Source: Streptomyces griseoviridis
GTDB lineage: Bacteria > Actinomycetota > Actinomycetes > Streptomycetales > Streptomycetaceae
Assembly (NCBI RefSeq): GCF_005222485.1
Contig: NZ_CP029078.1
Location: forward strand, 1,054,001-1,118,000
Reading direction: 5' to 3'
Length of the DNA stretch: 64,000 nucleotides
The notes beneath the pieces were generated by a model. It searched no databases. It was not told where the DNA came from and was given only the letters and a program-made list of their open reading frames with translations. Shown one piece after another: positions 34,170-45,400 of the stretch. Every line of letters begins with the position of its first letter. The stretch's first letter is position 1. The position numbers were made by a program, and so were the translations under genes.

Positions 34170-35042
34170 TCAGCCCGCCTGCTTCTTCAGGATCTCGATG
34201 AGGCTGGAGAAGCTGTTCTCGGCGAAGCCCTTGTCCATGCCCGCGTGGAAGATCGCGGAGACGGCGTCGAGGAGGGTGGTGTTCACGCCGGCGTCCGCGT
34301 GGGTGTGCGTGACGTGGTCGATGCTGGCCGCGCCCATCGCGAGGCGGTCGACGTCACCCGGGTAGGAGGCGGTGTCGACGTGCTGGGCGTACAGGTCGAG
34401 GAAGTGCGGCATCATCGCGAACTGCATCTTGGCGTAGGGCAGCAGGTCCTGCGCCGTGACACCGTTCGCCTGCCCCAGGGCCAGGGCCTGGTAGAAGCTG
34501 AGCATCGAGGTCCAGAAGATGGTCATCTGGGCCTGGTAGTACATCGCGGCGAGGCCGGCGTCCTCACCGCGGTGGTCGGCCTCGGTGAGGACCTTCAGCG
34601 CCTCCTCGTGGGCGTCGAAGACGTCCTTGGGGCCGCTGTAGTAGGTGGACGAGCCCGGCTTGCCGATCAGCGGCGGCGGGACCTGCACACCACCGGTCAG
34701 GTGCTTCGCACCGTGCTTGGCCGCCCACGCGGCCGCCTCACGGGCCTTCTCGGGAGTGTCCGAGGTGAGGTTGGCGATGACCTTCCCGGAGAGGGAGCCG
34801 GCGGCCGGCTCCAGGACCGCGTACACCGCGTCGTAGTCCGTGAGGCTGAGCACCACCAGCTCGTTGGCCGCCAGCGCCTCCTCGACCGTCGGCGCGAGGA
34901 CGGCGCCGCGCGCGACCAGCGGCTCCGCCTTGGCGGCGGTGCGGTTCCAGACGGTCACCTGGTAGCCGTTGTCCAGGTAGGTGTTCACCATGGCCTGGCC
35001 CATCGGGCCCAGACCGATGAGCGTCAACGACTTGTTACCCAT
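34170..35042 (-). CDS. Imine reductase (IRED), Tyr-type
   Basis: 290 residues. NADPH-binding LIGLGPMGQAMV (GxGxxG, residues 9-18) with VWNRT after beta-2 indicates NADPH preference. The C-terminal helical dimer domain contains AAMYYQAQMTIFW. Tyr169 stands at the position that is Asp or Tyr in characterised imine reductases. The 6-phosphogluconate-dehydrogenase catalytic Lys is not evident, which favours an IRED over a beta-hydroxyacid dehydrogenase. ATG 35042 is preceded by AAGGGAGAT. It diverges from a TetR gene with two operator palindromes in between. Expected role: reduction of a cyclic imine (piperideine) to the secondary amine (inference). Confidence 0.85.
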   Translation of the reverse strand: MGNKSLTLIGLGPMGQAMVNTYLDNGYQVTVWNRTAAKAEPLVARGAVLAPTVEEALAANELVVLSLTDYDAVYAVLEPAAGSLSGKVIANLTSDTPEKAREAAAWAAKHGAKHLTGGVQVPPPLIGKPGSSTYYSGPKDVFDAHEEALKVLTEADHRGEDAGLAAMYYQAQMTIFWTSMLSFYQALALGQANGVTAQDLLPYAKMQFAMMPHFLDLYAQHVDTASYPGDVDRLAMGAASIDHVTHTHADAGVNTTLLDAVSAIFHAGMDKGFAENSFSSLIEILKKQAG

Positions 35043-35054
35043 GCGTATCTCCCT

Positions 35055-35070
35055 TAGAACGAACGCTCTA
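35055..35070. promoter_or_regulatory. TetR operator 1 (imine reductase side)
   Basis: TAGAACGAACGCTCTA, a near palindrome (TAGA-ACG/CGC-TCTA), 13 bp upstream of the imine reductase ATG and next to its ribosome site. It differs at one base from the second copy 40 bp away. Confidence 0.78.
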
Positions 35071-35094
35071 TCTAGGAGTCAATGTAGCAGCCTT

Positions 35095-35110
35095 TAGAAC
35101 GATCGCTCTA
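35095..35110. promoter_or_regulatory. TetR operator 2 (regulator side)
   Basis: TAGAACGATCGCTCTA, a near-perfect 16-bp palindrome, 18 bp upstream of the TetR ATG. The two operator copies are 40 bp apart (about four helical turns), so dimers would sit on the same DNA face. Confidence 0.8.
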
Positions 35111-35127
35111 CCAAGTAGATTGTTCGC

Positions 35128-35739
35128 ATGAAAACGAAGCCGCAGGACGCGGGCGCGTCGCCCGCGGGAGCAGGTCTCGGCACCCGCGAGCGCGTGGTGC
35201 GAGCCGCGTCGCGGCTCTTCCAGCGCCAGGGGTACGAGGGCACGGGCATCAAGCTGATCGCCCAGGAGGCGGAGGCGACCCTCGGCTCCGTCTACCACTT
35301 CTTCCCCAACGGCAAGGAGGAGCTGGCCGTCGCCGCGATCCAGCACGGCGACCGGGAGTTCGCGGAGATGCTCAGCTCCGGGCTGGCCGGCTCCGACGAC
35401 CCCGCGGTGGCGGTGGAGAACTGCGCCCGCACCCTCGCCACCGCCCTGCGCGAGTCGGACTGGGCCGAGGGCTGCCCGGTGACGGCGACCGCCCTGGAGA
35501 CGCTCGGCCGCACCCCCTCGATCCAGCAGGCCTGCCTGGAGGCGCTGCGCAACTGGCAGGCCGTCCTGGCCGCCAAGTTCCGGGCCAGCGGCTTCGACGA
35601 CGAGGAGGCCGAGGAGCTGGCCTGCACCGTGCTGTCGGCCCTGGAGGGCGCCGAGGTGACGTCGCAGGTCTTCCGCAGCGAGAAGCCCCTGCTGACCACG
35701 GGCCGCCGCATGGCCCAGCTGATCCGCTCCCGCTCGTAG
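35128..35739 (+). CDS. TetR-family regulator (LmrA/YxaF-like)
   Basis: 203 residues. The N-terminal DNA-binding part (RERVVRAASRLFQRQGYEGTG, then AEATLGSVYHFFPNGKEELA) is typical of the LmrA/YxaF branch, including FPNGKEEL. The C-terminal half contains GCPVTATALET and the TetR_C_LmrA-type ending. It is divergent from the imine reductase, with two 16-bp palindromes between, so repression of that gene and itself is the likely circuit. It is the closest regulator to the PKS operon; a shared bidirectional terminator separates them. Confidence 0.9.
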   Translation: MKTKPQDAGASPAGAGLGTRERVVRAASRLFQRQGYEGTGIKLIAQEAEATLGSVYHFFPNGKEELAVAAIQHGDREFAEMLSSGLAGSDDPAVAVENCARTLATALRESDWAEGCPVTATALETLGRTPSIQQACLEALRNWQAVLAAKFRASGFDDEEAEELACTVLSALEGAEVTSQVFRSEKPLLTTGRRMAQLIRSRS

Positions 35740-35753
35740 CCAGGCGAGGAGCG

Positions 35754-35800
35754 CACGCGTGAGGGGGGTGTCCCGTGCGGGACACCCCCCCTCACGCGTG
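35754..35800. terminator. Bidirectional hairpin terminator between TetR and PKS operon
   Basis: A long inverted repeat: CACGCGTGAGGGGGGTGTCCCG (35754-35775) pairs with CGGGACACCCCCCCTCACGCGTG (35778-35800), with one extra C. It lies between the convergent ends of the TetR gene (35739) and the last PKS gene (35812) and can serve both. Confidence 0.92.
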
Positions 35801-35811
35801 TGCCGGGCCGG

Positions 35812-38800
35812 TCAGCCGGCGGGCGGGAAGTGTCCTTCCTCGACGAAGAACCTGACGTAGGTCGCGAAGAGTTCCTCGGTCAGCGGCGGGCACTCGATGC
35901 CCGTGGCGGCCAGCGCCGCCTCCGTCTCGCTGGTGTCGAGGCGCGGATAGAAGGCGTCCGTGTCCGAGGTCATCAGCTCGAAGGCGTGCAGGAGGGGCAG
36001 CAGCGCGTTGGTGCGGTCGGCCCTGACGGCGGCGCTCCAGTCGTCCCGGTCCGTCTCCCGCAGGGAGTAGCCCATCCCGCGCAGCCGGGAGACGCAGTCG
36101 GCCAGGCTCAGCGAGTCCTTGTTGAAGAGGTGGTAGGTGCCGCCGGTCTCCTCCGGGCGGCCTGCGATCCCGACGATGGCCGCGCTGACGTAGTCGACCG
36201 GCAGCAGGTGGAAGCGGCCCTCGACGCCGGCCGGCACGGCCCCCGCCTGGAGCAGCCCCTTGAGGCTGAGCCACACGAAGTCGCGGGTCTGGCAGGCGCC
36301 GTTGTCCCGGTCGCCCGAGATGACGTCCACGCGGTAGACGGAGACGGGCAGTCCCCTCTCCCTGGCCAGTTCCACGAGCTGTTCGGCGACCCACTTGCTC
36401 TGCAGGTAGCCGCTCGGCAGCGCCTCGGCGGGCCCGGTGGGGTCGTCCACCTTCAGCGGGACGCCCGGGACACGGGCGCCGTTGAAAACGCCGACGGTGG
36501 AGACGTGGTGGACGGGGACCGTGCGGTGGCGGGCGGCCAGCCGCAGGATCTCCTCGGTGCCGCGGACGTTGGCGGCGCTGAGCGCCGTGTACGGGTGCAG
36601 CCAGTGGACGGTCGCCCCCGCGTGGTAGATCACGTCGACGGTGCGGGCCAGCCGGTCGTGGACCTGCTCGCTCAGGCCGAGTCCCGGCTCGGCGAGATCG
36701 CCCGCGAGGACGTTCAGCCGGTCGGGGTCGATGTCGTCCCAGACGCGGTACCACACGAGGCTCGCGCGCAGCCGTTCGTACGCGGCCTCCCGGTCCTTCC
36801 CGCGCACCAGGCAGTGGACGCGGGCCCCGGTGGTGCGCATCAGGTCGCGCAGCAGGAAGGCGCCGAGGAACCCGCTGGCTCCCGTCAGCAGGATCTCCCG
36901 GGGAGGCGCGCCGGGTTCGACGGACTCGGCGGCGGGCCGGATGTCGTCGGCGAGGCGGATGTCCGCCGCGTAGTCGACGGCGGCCGGGGGCGCGGCGTCG
37001 CCTGCCTCGTCGTCCGCGGTGAGGAGGTCGTCGAGGAGGCGCTCCGCCAGGTCCTTGGGGGTGGGGTGGTCGAAGACCAGGGTGGCGGGCAGCCGCAGGC
37101 CGGTGAGGGCGGTGAGGCGGGCCCGCAGCTCCACCGAGGTGAGCGAGTCGAAGCCGAGCTGGTTGAAGGGCTGTGCGGGGTCGAGGTCCCGGCCGCCGCC
37201 GTGTCCGAGGACGTCCCGCATGGCGTCGAGGAGTGCCGTCAGGACCGTCTCGCGCTGCTCGGGCCGGTCGAGGCCGGTCAGCCGCTGCGCGAGTCCGGTT
37301 CCCGTGTCGGACGCGGTGGTGGCGACGGCTCGCCTGGGGGTGCGGATCAGGGACCGCAGGACGGCGGACACCTGCGGCTGGGAGCGCAGCGCCGTCTCGT
37401 CCAGGGTGGTGGCGACGGGCGCGGGGTGGCCGAGGCGCAGCGCGAGGTCGAGCAGGGCGGGCCCCTGTGCGCCGGTCACCGGGCGGAACCCGCTGCGGGC
37501 GATGCGCCGCAGGTCGGTCTCGGTGAGGCCGCCGGTCAGGCCGGTGGTCTGCTCCCAGAGCCCCCAGGCGAGGGAGGTCGCGGGCAGTCCGTGGGCGGCG
37601 CGGTGCCGGGCGAGGCCGTCGAGGTAGCTGTTGGCGGCGGCGTAGGTGGACTGTCCCGGCCCGCCGATCACGCCGGCGACGGACGAGAAGAGGACGAAGG
37701 CGGTCAGTCCCGCGTCCCGGGTCAGTTCGTGCAGGTGCCAGGCCGCGTCGGCCTTCGGCCGCAGCACCGCCTCCAGCCGCTCGGCGGTCTGCGCGGTGAC
37801 CAGCCCGTCGTCCAGGACACCCGCGGTGTGGACGACTCCGGTCAGGGGGTGGTCGTGCGGTACCCGGGAGAGCAGGTCCGCGAGGTGGGCGCGGTCGGAG
37901 ACGTCGCACGCCTCGACCGTGACGGTGGCGCCCAACTCGGTGAGCGCGGCCACCAGTTCGTCGGCGCCGGGCGCCTGCCGGCCCCGGCGGCCGGCCAGCA
38001 GCAGGTGCCGCACGCCATGGGCGGTCACGAGGTGGCGTGCGAACACGGCGGCGAGGGAACCGGTGCCGCCGGTGATCAGGACCGTGCCGCGCGGATCCCA
38101 GACCGGGTCCTGGCCGGTGGCCTCGGGGCCGACCCGGGCGAGCCGGGGCAGCAGGACCGAGCCGTGGCGCAGGGCGGCCTGCGGCTCACCGGCGGCGAGC
38201 ACGCCGGAGAGCAGTCCGCGCGTGGCGTCGTCGACGTCGCCGGCCGCGGTGCCGGACGGCAGGTCGACGAGGACGATCCGACCGGGCGCCTCGGACTGCG
38301 CGGAGCGCAGCAGCCCCCAGGCCGCCGCACCGCCCAGGTCGGTGACGTCGTCGCCGTCGGCGGCCGTCATGGCTCCGGTGGTCAGCACCACGAGGGGCAC
38401 ATCGGTGAGCGTGTCCTCGGCGAGCCAGGCGCGGGCGAGTTCGAGGGCGCGGCCCGTGGTGTCGCGGACGGCTTCCGGGCCGCCGGTGACCGTGTGGGCC
38501 GAGGTCAGCCTGACGCGTACGGCGTCGACGGGGGCGCCGGTGCCGATCGCGGCGGCGGCCTCCGCCACGGTCGGGTAGCCGGGGGTGTCCGGGTTCTCGG
38601 GGACACCGAGCACGGCCCAGCGGGTGTCGGCTCCGGCCGCCGGGGGGACGGCGACGCGCGTCCAGTCCGTCGTGAACAGCGCGTCGTGGGGGCGGATCCG
38701 GGCGGCGGCCACCTCGTCGGCGGGCAGGGGCCGTACGGTCACGGCGTCGATCTCGGCGACGAGCCGGCCGGCCGCGTCCTGGAGGCGGACGGTGTAGGTG

Positions 38801-41800
38801 CGGCCGTCCGGGTTCCGCGTGTCGTCCCCGTCGGCGGGCCTGAGGTGTGCGCGGACCGTGCGCGCGTGGGTGGCGTGCAGGCGGACGCCGCGCCACCGTA
38901 CGGCCGCCGCCGCCTGGTCGGCCGGGTTCCCGGTCAGCAGCGGCTGGAGCGCGGTGTGCAGCAGCGCGGGGTGCAGCCCGTACGCGTCGGCGCGCTCGGC
39001 CTCGGCGGCGGGCAGGGTGACGTCGGCGAACAGTTCGCCGTCGCGCTCGTGGAGAGCGGTGAGGCCCTGGTGGGAGGGTCCCTGGTGCACGCCGAGTTCG
39101 GTGAGGCGCGCGCGGACGTCGGCCACCGGCAGCGGGCGGGCGTCCGTGGGCGGCCACGGCGTGGCCTGCGGCGCCGGGGGTGTGAGCAGCGGGGCGGTGC
39201 CGAGCAGGCCGTGGGCGTGGCGGACCCAGGAGGCGGCGGTGTCGTCGGGGCGGGAGTGGACGGCGAGGGGCCGCCGCCCGGAGGGGTCGGGGGCCCCGAC
39301 GGTGACCCGCAGGTGGACGCCTGTGTCGGCGGGCAGCGCCAGGGGTGTCTCGGTGGTGAGTCCGTCCAGGGCGGTGCAGCCGAGTTCGTCGCCGGCCCGG
39401 ACGGCGAGTTCGACGAGTGCGGCGGCCGGGAGCAGGGCGGTGCCGTGCACGCAGTGGTCGGCCAGCCAGGGGTGGGTGCGCAGGGACAGCCGGCTGGTGA
39501 AGACGGCTTCGTCGCGCTCGTCCAGCAGCAGGGCGGCGCCGAGCAGGGGATGTTCGGCGGGGCGCAGGCCGAGGTCGGTGGCGTCGGCCCGGGGTTCGGG
39601 GCTGTCGACCCAGTAGCGCTCGTGCTGGAAGGCGTAGGTGGGCAGCTTCACCCGGCGGGCGCCCGTCCCGGCGAAGTACGCCGGCCAGTCGGGGCGGGCC
39701 GCGGTCAGGTGCAGTCGTCCGAGTCCCGCGGCCAGGGTGTGGGGCTCGGACCGGCCGCGGCGGAGCAGTGCCAGGGCGGTGGTGCCGGGCCGGTCGTCGA
39801 GGGCGTCCTCGACGAGTGAGGTCAGTGCGGCGTCGGGGCCGGTCTCCACGAAGGTCGTGACGCCCTCGTCCTTGAGGGTGGTGACGGCGTCGGCGAACCG
39901 GACGGCCTGACGGACCTGAGCCGTCCAGTAGTCGGCCGACCGCAGATCGTCACCCGACGCCCGACGCCCCGTCACCGTCGACACCACCGGAATCAACGGC
40001 TCACCGAACGACACCCGCTTCACCGCCGTCCGGAACTCCTCCAGCATCCCGTCCATCAACGGCGAATGAAACGCGTGCGACACCCGCAACCGACTCGTCC
40101 GACGCCCACGCCTGCGGAAAACCCCCACCACCTCCTCCACCGCCTCGACGGCACCCGACACCACCACCGACGACGGACCGTTCACCGCCGCCACACCCAC
40201 CACACCCCCACAACCAGCCACCACCTCCACAACCTCGGCCTCACCCGCCTCCACCGCCACCATCACACCGCCACCCGGCAACGCCTGCATCAACCGCCCA
40301 CGCACCGCCACCAGATACGCAGCGTCCTCAAGACCCAACACCCCCGCCACATGAGCCGCCGCCACCTCACCCACCGAATGCCCCACCACCACATCCGGCC
40401 GCACACCCCACGACTCCAACAACCGGAACAACGCCACCTCGAACGCGAACAACGCCGGCTGCGCGAACCCGGTCTCCCGCAGCGACTCCGCCTCGGCCGA
40501 CCCCTCCTCGGCCGTCATCAGCGACACCACCGAACGCCCCACATGCGGCTCAAGCGCCGCGTCCACCTCACCCAGCACCTTCCCGAACAGGGGATAGGCG
40601 GCGGCCAGTTCAGCCCCCATGCCCACGCGCTGAGCACCCTGGCCCGAGAACACGAACCCGGTCCGGCCCGACGATCGCGCCCCTCGCACCGCGCCACCGG
40701 CCGCGAGCGACTCCAGCCCCGCGATCAGCTCACCGCGATCCCCGCCGACGACGGTCAGGGCGTGTTCGTGGGCGGCGCGGGTGGTGACGAGGGAGAGGCC
40801 GATGTCGGCGATGTCCACGTCGGTCCGTGTCCTGGCGTACTCGGCCAGCCGGGCGGCCTGGGCGCGCAGGGCGTCCTCGGTCCTGGCGGAGATCGTCCAG
40901 GGCACCACGGGAAGCGCGCGTTCGACGGGCGGCCGTTCCTCGGCGGTCCTGGTGTCCCGGGGCTCCGGCTCCTCGATGATGACGTGCGCGTTGGTGCCGC
41001 TGACGCCGAAGGCGGAGACGGCCGCGCGCCGGGGGCCGTCCTGACGCCTGGGCCACGGGCGGGCCTCGGTGAGCAGTTCGACGGCGCCGGACGACCAGTC
41101 GACCATCGGGGTCGGTTCGGTGACGTGCAGCGTCCTGGGCAGGACGTCGTGCCGCATCGCCTGCACCATCTTGATGACACCGCCGACACCGGCCGCCGCG
41201 ACGGTGTGTCCGATGTTCGACTTCAACGAGCCGAGCAGCAGCGGCCGTTCACGTCCCTGGCCGTAGGTGGCCAGCAGCGCCTGCGCCTCGATCGGATCGC
41301 CCAGACGGGTCCCCGTCCCGTGCGCCTCCACCGCGTCGACGTCCGAGGGCGAGAGGCCCGCGCTCGCCAACGCGCCCCGGATCACCCGCTCCTGAGCGGG
41401 ACCGCTCGGGGCCGTCAGACCGTTGCTGGCGCCGTCCTGGTTCACCGCCGAACCCCGCACCACCGCCAGCACCCGATGCCCGTTGCGCCGCGCGTCCGAC
41501 AGCTTCTCGACGACGAGGAGGCCGACGCCCTCCGACCACGCGGTGCCGTCCGCCGTCGCCGAGAACGACTTGATGCGGCCGTCGGGGGCGAGTCCCTTCT
41601 GCCGGGAGAAGTCGATGAATCCACCCGGGGTCGCGGTGACGGTGGCGCCGCCGGCGAGGGCGAGGGTGGACTCGCCGCGGCGCACCGACTCCACGGCGAG
41701 GTGGAGGGCCACGAGCGACGAGGAGCAGGCCGTGTCAAGGGAGAGGGCGGGCCCTTCGAGGCCGAGGGTGTAGGCGATCCGGCCGGAGGCGACGCTGCTG

Positions 41801-42369
41801 AGCTTGCCGGTCATGAGGTGGCCCTCGAACTCCTCGGGCCCGTAGAGACCGAGGTAGCTCTGCTCCACCACCCCGGCGAAGACACCGGTCCTCGACCCCT
41901 TGAGGGTGGCGGGGTCGATCCCGGCGTCTTCGAGGGCCTCCCACGCGGTCTCCAGCAGCACGCGCTGCTGGGGGTCCATGGCGAGCGCCTCGCGCGGTGA
42001 GATGCCGAAGAAACCGGCGTCGAAGTGCGCGGCGCCGTCGAGGAACCCGGCCTCGCGGGCGTACGAGGTGCCGGGCTCCTGCGGGTCGGGGCTGTAGAGA
42101 GACTGGAGGTCCCAGCCGCGGTCCGCGGGGAACGGGCCGATGGCGTCCGTGCCGTCCGCGACGGTCCGCCACAGTTCGTCGGGTGAGGTCACCCCTCCGG
42201 GGAAGCGGCAGGCCATGCCCACGATCGCGACGGGTTCGCCGCGGGACGTCTCCAACTCGGTGATGCGTTCCCGTGCCTTCTGGAGATCGGCCGTCACCCA
42301 CTTCAGGTACTCGACCAGTTTCTGCTCTCGGTCCTGGGCCTGCTGTTCGTCACGGCTGTCTGCGGACAT
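35812..42369 (-). CDS. Type I PKS, final module KS-AT-(DH)-KR-ACP-thioester reductase
   Basis: 2185 residues. N-terminal docking coil (about 12-45), KS (47-470, DTACSSS), malonyl-type AT (570-870; [15 protein letters not shown]), DH (about 938-1210), KR (about 1270-1600; [23 protein letters not shown]), ACP (GFDSL near 1738), and a C-terminal reductase (from about 1820; TGASGFLG, YxxxK as GYLQSK). The DH keeps [10 protein letters not shown], but the second motif is [10 protein letters not shown]: His1138 replaces the catalytic Asp, and GPAFQ is GPSHQ, so dehydration is probably lost. The reductase releases the chain as an aldehyde instead of an acid, as in coelimycin-type alkaloid pathways. 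It is the last gene of the three-gene PKS operon, 60 bp after the previous one. Confidence 0.95.
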   Translation of the reverse strand: MSADSRDEQQAQDREQKLVEYLKWVTADLQKARERITELETSRGEPVAIVGMACRFPGGVTSPDELWRTVADGTDAIGPFPADRGWDLQSLYSPDPQEPGTSYAREAGFLDGAAHFDAGFFGISPREALAMDPQQRVLLETAWEALEDAGIDPATLKGSRTGVFAGVVEQSYLGLYGPEEFEGHLMTGKLSSVASGRIAYTLGLEGPALSLDTACSSSLVALHLAVESVRRGESTLALAGGATVTATPGGFIDFSRQKGLAPDGRIKSFSATADGTAWSEGVGLLVVEKLSDARRNGHRVLAVVRGSAVNQDGASNGLTAPSGPAQERVIRGALASAGLSPSDVDAVEAHGTGTRLGDPIEAQALLATYGQGRERPLLLGSLKSNIGHTVAAAGVGGVIKMVQAMRHDVLPRTLHVTEPTPMVDWSSGAVELLTEARPWPRRQDGPRRAAVSAFGVSGTNAHVIIEEPEPRDTRTAEERPPVERALPVVPWTISARTEDALRAQAARLAEYARTRTDVDIADIGLSLVTTRAAHEHALTVVGGDRGELIAGLESLAAGGAVRGARSSGRTGFVFSGQGAQRVGMGAELAAAYPLFGKVLGEVDAALEPHVGRSVVSLMTAEEGSAEAESLRETGFAQPALFAFEVALFRLLESWGVRPDVVVGHSVGEVAAAHVAGVLGLEDAAYLVAVRGRLMQALPGGGVMVAVEAGEAEVVEVVAGCGGVVGVAAVNGPSSVVVSGAVEAVEEVVGVFRRRGRRTSRLRVSHAFHSPLMDGMLEEFRTAVKRVSFGEPLIPVVSTVTGRRASGDDLRSADYWTAQVRQAVRFADAVTTLKDEGVTTFVETGPDAALTSLVEDALDDRPGTTALALLRRGRSEPHTLAAGLGRLHLTAARPDWPAYFAGTGARRVKLPTYAFQHERYWVDSPEPRADATDLGLRPAEHPLLGAALLLDERDEAVFTSRLSLRTHPWLADHCVHGTALLPAAALVELAVRAGDELGCTALDGLTTETPLALPADTGVHLRVTVGAPDPSGRRPLAVHSRPDDTAASWVRHAHGLLGTAPLLTPPAPQATPWPPTDARPLPVADVRARLTELGVHQGPSHQGLTALHERDGELFADVTLPAAEAERADAYGLHPALLHTALQPLLTGNPADQAAAAVRWRGVRLHATHARTVRAHLRPADGDDTRNPDGRTYTVRLQDAAGRLVAEIDAVTVRPLPADEVAAARIRPHDALFTTDWTRVAVPPAAGADTRWAVLGVPENPDTPGYPTVAEAAAAIGTGAPVDAVRVRLTSAHTVTGGPEAVRDTTGRALELARAWLAEDTLTDVPLVVLTTGAMTAADGDDVTDLGGAAAWGLLRSAQSEAPGRIVLVDLPSGTAAGDVDDATRGLLSGVLAAGEPQAALRHGSVLLPRLARVGPEATGQDPVWDPRGTVLITGGTGSLAAVFARHLVTAHGVRHLLLAGRRGRQAPGADELVAALTELGATVTVEACDVSDRAHLADLLSRVPHDHPLTGVVHTAGVLDDGLVTAQTAERLEAVLRPKADAAWHLHELTRDAGLTAFVLFSSVAGVIGGPGQSTYAAANSYLDGLARHRAAHGLPATSLAWGLWEQTTGLTGGLTETDLRRIARSGFRPVTGAQGPALLDLALRLGHPAPVATTLDETALRSQPQVSAVLRSLIRTPRRAVATTASDTGTGLAQRLTGLDRPEQRETVLTALLDAMRDVLGHGGGRDLDPAQPFNQLGFDSLTSVELRARLTALTGLRLPATLVFDHPTPKDLAERLLDDLLTADDEAGDAAPPAAVDYAADIRLADDIRPAAESVEPGAPPREILLTGASGFLGAFLLRDLMRTTGARVHCLVRGKDREAAYERLRASLVWYRVWDDIDPDRLNVLAGDLAEPGLGLSEQVHDRLARTVDVIYHAGATVHWLHPYTALSAANVRGTEEILRLAARHRTVPVHHVSTVGVFNGARVPGVPLKVDDPTGPAEALPSGYLQSKWVAEQLVELARERGLPVSVYRVDVISGDRDNGACQTRDFVWLSLKGLLQAGAVPAGVEGRFHLLPVDYVSAAIVGIAGRPEETGGTYHLFNKDSLSLADCVSRLRGMGYSLRETDRDDWSAAVRADRTNALLPLLHAFELMTSDTDAFYPRLDTSETEAALAATGIECPPLTEELFATYVRFFVEEGHFPPAG
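39875..40660 (-). repeat. Near-identical AT-coding block, copy 1 (terminal module)
   Basis: About 0.8 kb of the AT region matches 44585-45355 almost base for base over its first ~600 bp (constant 4710-bp offset), with one 15-bp indel near 40480-40530. Codons here end mostly in G or T, unlike the C-ending flanks. Confidence 0.9.
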
Positions 42370-42429
42370 GCGGAATCAGTCTCTCCTCGTACGGCGTGGT
42401 GCCGGGAACTCGTGGGACGGGCCGGACGG

Positions 42430-45400
42430 TCAGCTCGCGGCGCGGCCGAGCTGGGTGTCGATGAAGTCGAAGATCTCGTCGGCGGAGGCGGAGGCGATCG
42501 GGTCGGGCCGGGGGGCGGGGTCGTTAGGGTCTGCGGCCGTGCCGACGGGTGCGCTCACCTTGGCCAGCAGGGTCTGGAGCCGTACGGAGACCCCGACGCG
42601 GGACGCGTCGTCGGTGAGCCGGTCCAACGCGGCTTCCAGGGAGTCGAGTTCGTCGTGGACGCGGTCGGCGGGGTCGGCCGGGCCCGGTGCCGCCTCGGCT
42701 CGCAGGTACGCGGCGAGGGCGGCGGGGGTCGGGTGGTCGAAGACGAGGGTGGCGGGGAGCCGGACGCCGGTCGCCGCCGCCAGCCGGTTGCGCAGCTCGA
42801 CACCGGTCAGGGAGTCGAAGCCCAGCTCCTGGAAGGGCCGTTCGGGAGCGATGCCGGCCGGGCTGACGTGCCCCAGGACGGCCGCGACCGTCGCGGTGAC
42901 GGTCTCCAGCAGATAGCGCTCCTGCTGGTCCTCCGTCAGCTCGGCCAGGTGCTCGGCGAGGGACGGCGCGCCGTCCTCCTCCGCCGCCGGTGTCTCCTGC
43001 GCGCCGGGGACGGTGCCGCCCGCCGCCGCGGGGGCGGGCGGCGAGGCCATCAGGGCGGGGAGGGCCGAGGCCACGCCCCGGTCGAACAGGGCGAGCCCTT
43101 CGGCGTCGGCGATCCGGCGGAACCCGTCGCGGGCATACCTGTTCAGGTCCTGGTCGCTCAGGTGCGCGTTCATGCCCCGGTCCCGCCACAGGCCCCAGGC
43201 GAGCGCGGTGGCGGGCAGGCCGCGGGCCGCGCGGTGGATGGCCAGCGCGTCGAGGAAGGCGTTGGCCGCCGCGTAGTTGGACTGGCCGGGTGCGCCGAGG
43301 ACGCCGGCCATGGAGGAGAAGAGGACGAAGGCCCGCAGCTCGGAGCGGCGGGTCAGTTCGTGCAGGTGCCAGGCGGCGTCGGCCTTCGGGCGCAGCACGG
43401 CCCGCAGCCGGTCGGCGTCCTGTGCGCCGAGGAGCGCGTTGTCGAGGACGCCGGCCGCGTGGACGACTCCGGTCAGCGGGTGCTCGTCGGGGATGCCGTC
43501 GAGGACGGCGGCCAGCGAGCGCCGGTCGGAGACGTCGCAGGACTCGACGGTGACGGTGGCGCCGTGTCCGGTCAGCTCGGCCACCAGCTCCCCGGCGCCC
43601 TCGGCCCGCCTGCCGCCGCGGCTGACCAGGAGGAGGTGGCGCACCCCGTGCTCGGTCACCAGGTGCCGGGCGAGCATCCCGCCGAGCGCTCCGGTACCGC
43701 CGGTGATCAGGACCGTTCCGTCGGGGCCCCACGGGGAGTCGGCCGGTTCCTGGTCGGTCACGGCGGTGAGGCGCGGCAGGAGCACCCGGTCGTCGCGTAC
43801 GGCGGCCCTGGGGTGTCCGGCGGCCACGACGGCGGAGAGGGTCGCCTCCGTGAGGGCCGGGGCGTCGAGGACGGTGATCCGGCCGGGTGCCTCGGACTGT
43901 GCCGAGCCGATGAGTCCCCAGGCCGCGGCGGCGCCCAGGTCGGTGATGTCGTCGCCGTCCACCGCGGCGACGGCACCGCAGGTGCGGAGCACCAGCCGGA
44001 CGTCCGCGAGGCGTTCGTCGGCCAGCCATTGCTTGACGAGGTCCAGCGCGTACCGGGGGCCGTGGGCCCAGTCGTCGGGGGTGGCGTCGGAGGGGAAGGG
44101 GGCGAGGACGGTGTCGACGCGGGCGCCGGCCGCGACGGCGGCGGCGAGGTCGGCGACGGTGGTGTAGCGGGCCGTACCGGCGGGCAGCGGTTCCGCGGTC
44201 GCCCGGTCCGGTGCGAGGAGCGCCCACTCATGGGTCGCCCGCGGACCGGGCGGGTCGAGCGGCTCCCAGGTCTGCCGGAAGAGTGCCTGTTCCGCGGTCC
44301 GGGGTGCGGCGGGTTCGGGCCGCAGCCAGAAGGGGTCCCGTTGGAAGGCGTAGGTGGGGAGGTCCACGGTCAAGGCCCCGGTGGGGGCGAAGAAGGCCGT
44401 CCAGTCCACTTCGGTGCCCCGGCAGTGCAGGGTGGCGAGGGCGGCGGTCAGCGACTCGGATTCGGGCCGTCCGCTCCGGACGGCGGGCACGGCGAGGGTG
44501 GTGTCGGCGGCGGACTGCGCGACGAGGCCGCTGAGCACCGGGCTCGGGCCCACTTCGAGCAGGGTGGTGACGCCTTCGGACTCCAGGGTGGTGACGGCGT
44601 CGGCGAACCGGACGGCCTGACGGACCTGAGCAGTCCAGTAGTCGGCCGACCGCAGATCATCACCCGACGCCCGACGCCCCGTCACCGTCGACACCACCGG
44701 AATCACCGGCTCCCCGAACGACACCCGCTTCACCGCCGTCCGGAACTCCTCCAGCATCCCGTCCATCAACGGCGAATGAAACGCGTGCGACACCCGCAAC
44801 CGACTCGTCCGACGCCCACGCCTCCGGAAGACCCCCACGACCTCCTCCACCGCCTCCGCGGCACCCGACACCACCACCGACGACGGACCGTTCACCGCCG
44901 CCACACCCACCACACCCCCACAACCAGCCACCACCTCCACAACCTCGGCCTCACCCGCCTCCACCGCCACCATCACGCCACCACCCGGCAACGCCTGCAT
45001 CAACCGCCCACGCACCGCCACCAGATACGCAGCGTCCTCAAGACCCAACACCCCCGCCACATGAGCCGCCGCCACCTCACCCACCGAATGCCCCACCACC
45101 ACATCCGGCCGCACACCCCACGACTCCAACAACCGGAACAACGCCACCTCGAACGCGAACAACGCCGGCTGCGCGAACCCGGTGTTCTCCAGTGATTCGG
45201 CCTCGGTCGACATCAGCGACACCACCGAGCGCCCCACATGCGGCTCAAGCGCCGCGTCCACCTCACCCAGCACCTTCCCGAACAGGGGATAGGCGGCGGC
45301 CAGTTCAGCCCCCATGCCCACGCGCTGAGCACCCTGGCCCGAGAACACGAACCCGGTCTGCCCCGACGAACGCTCGCCCCGCACCACACCGCCGACCGCG

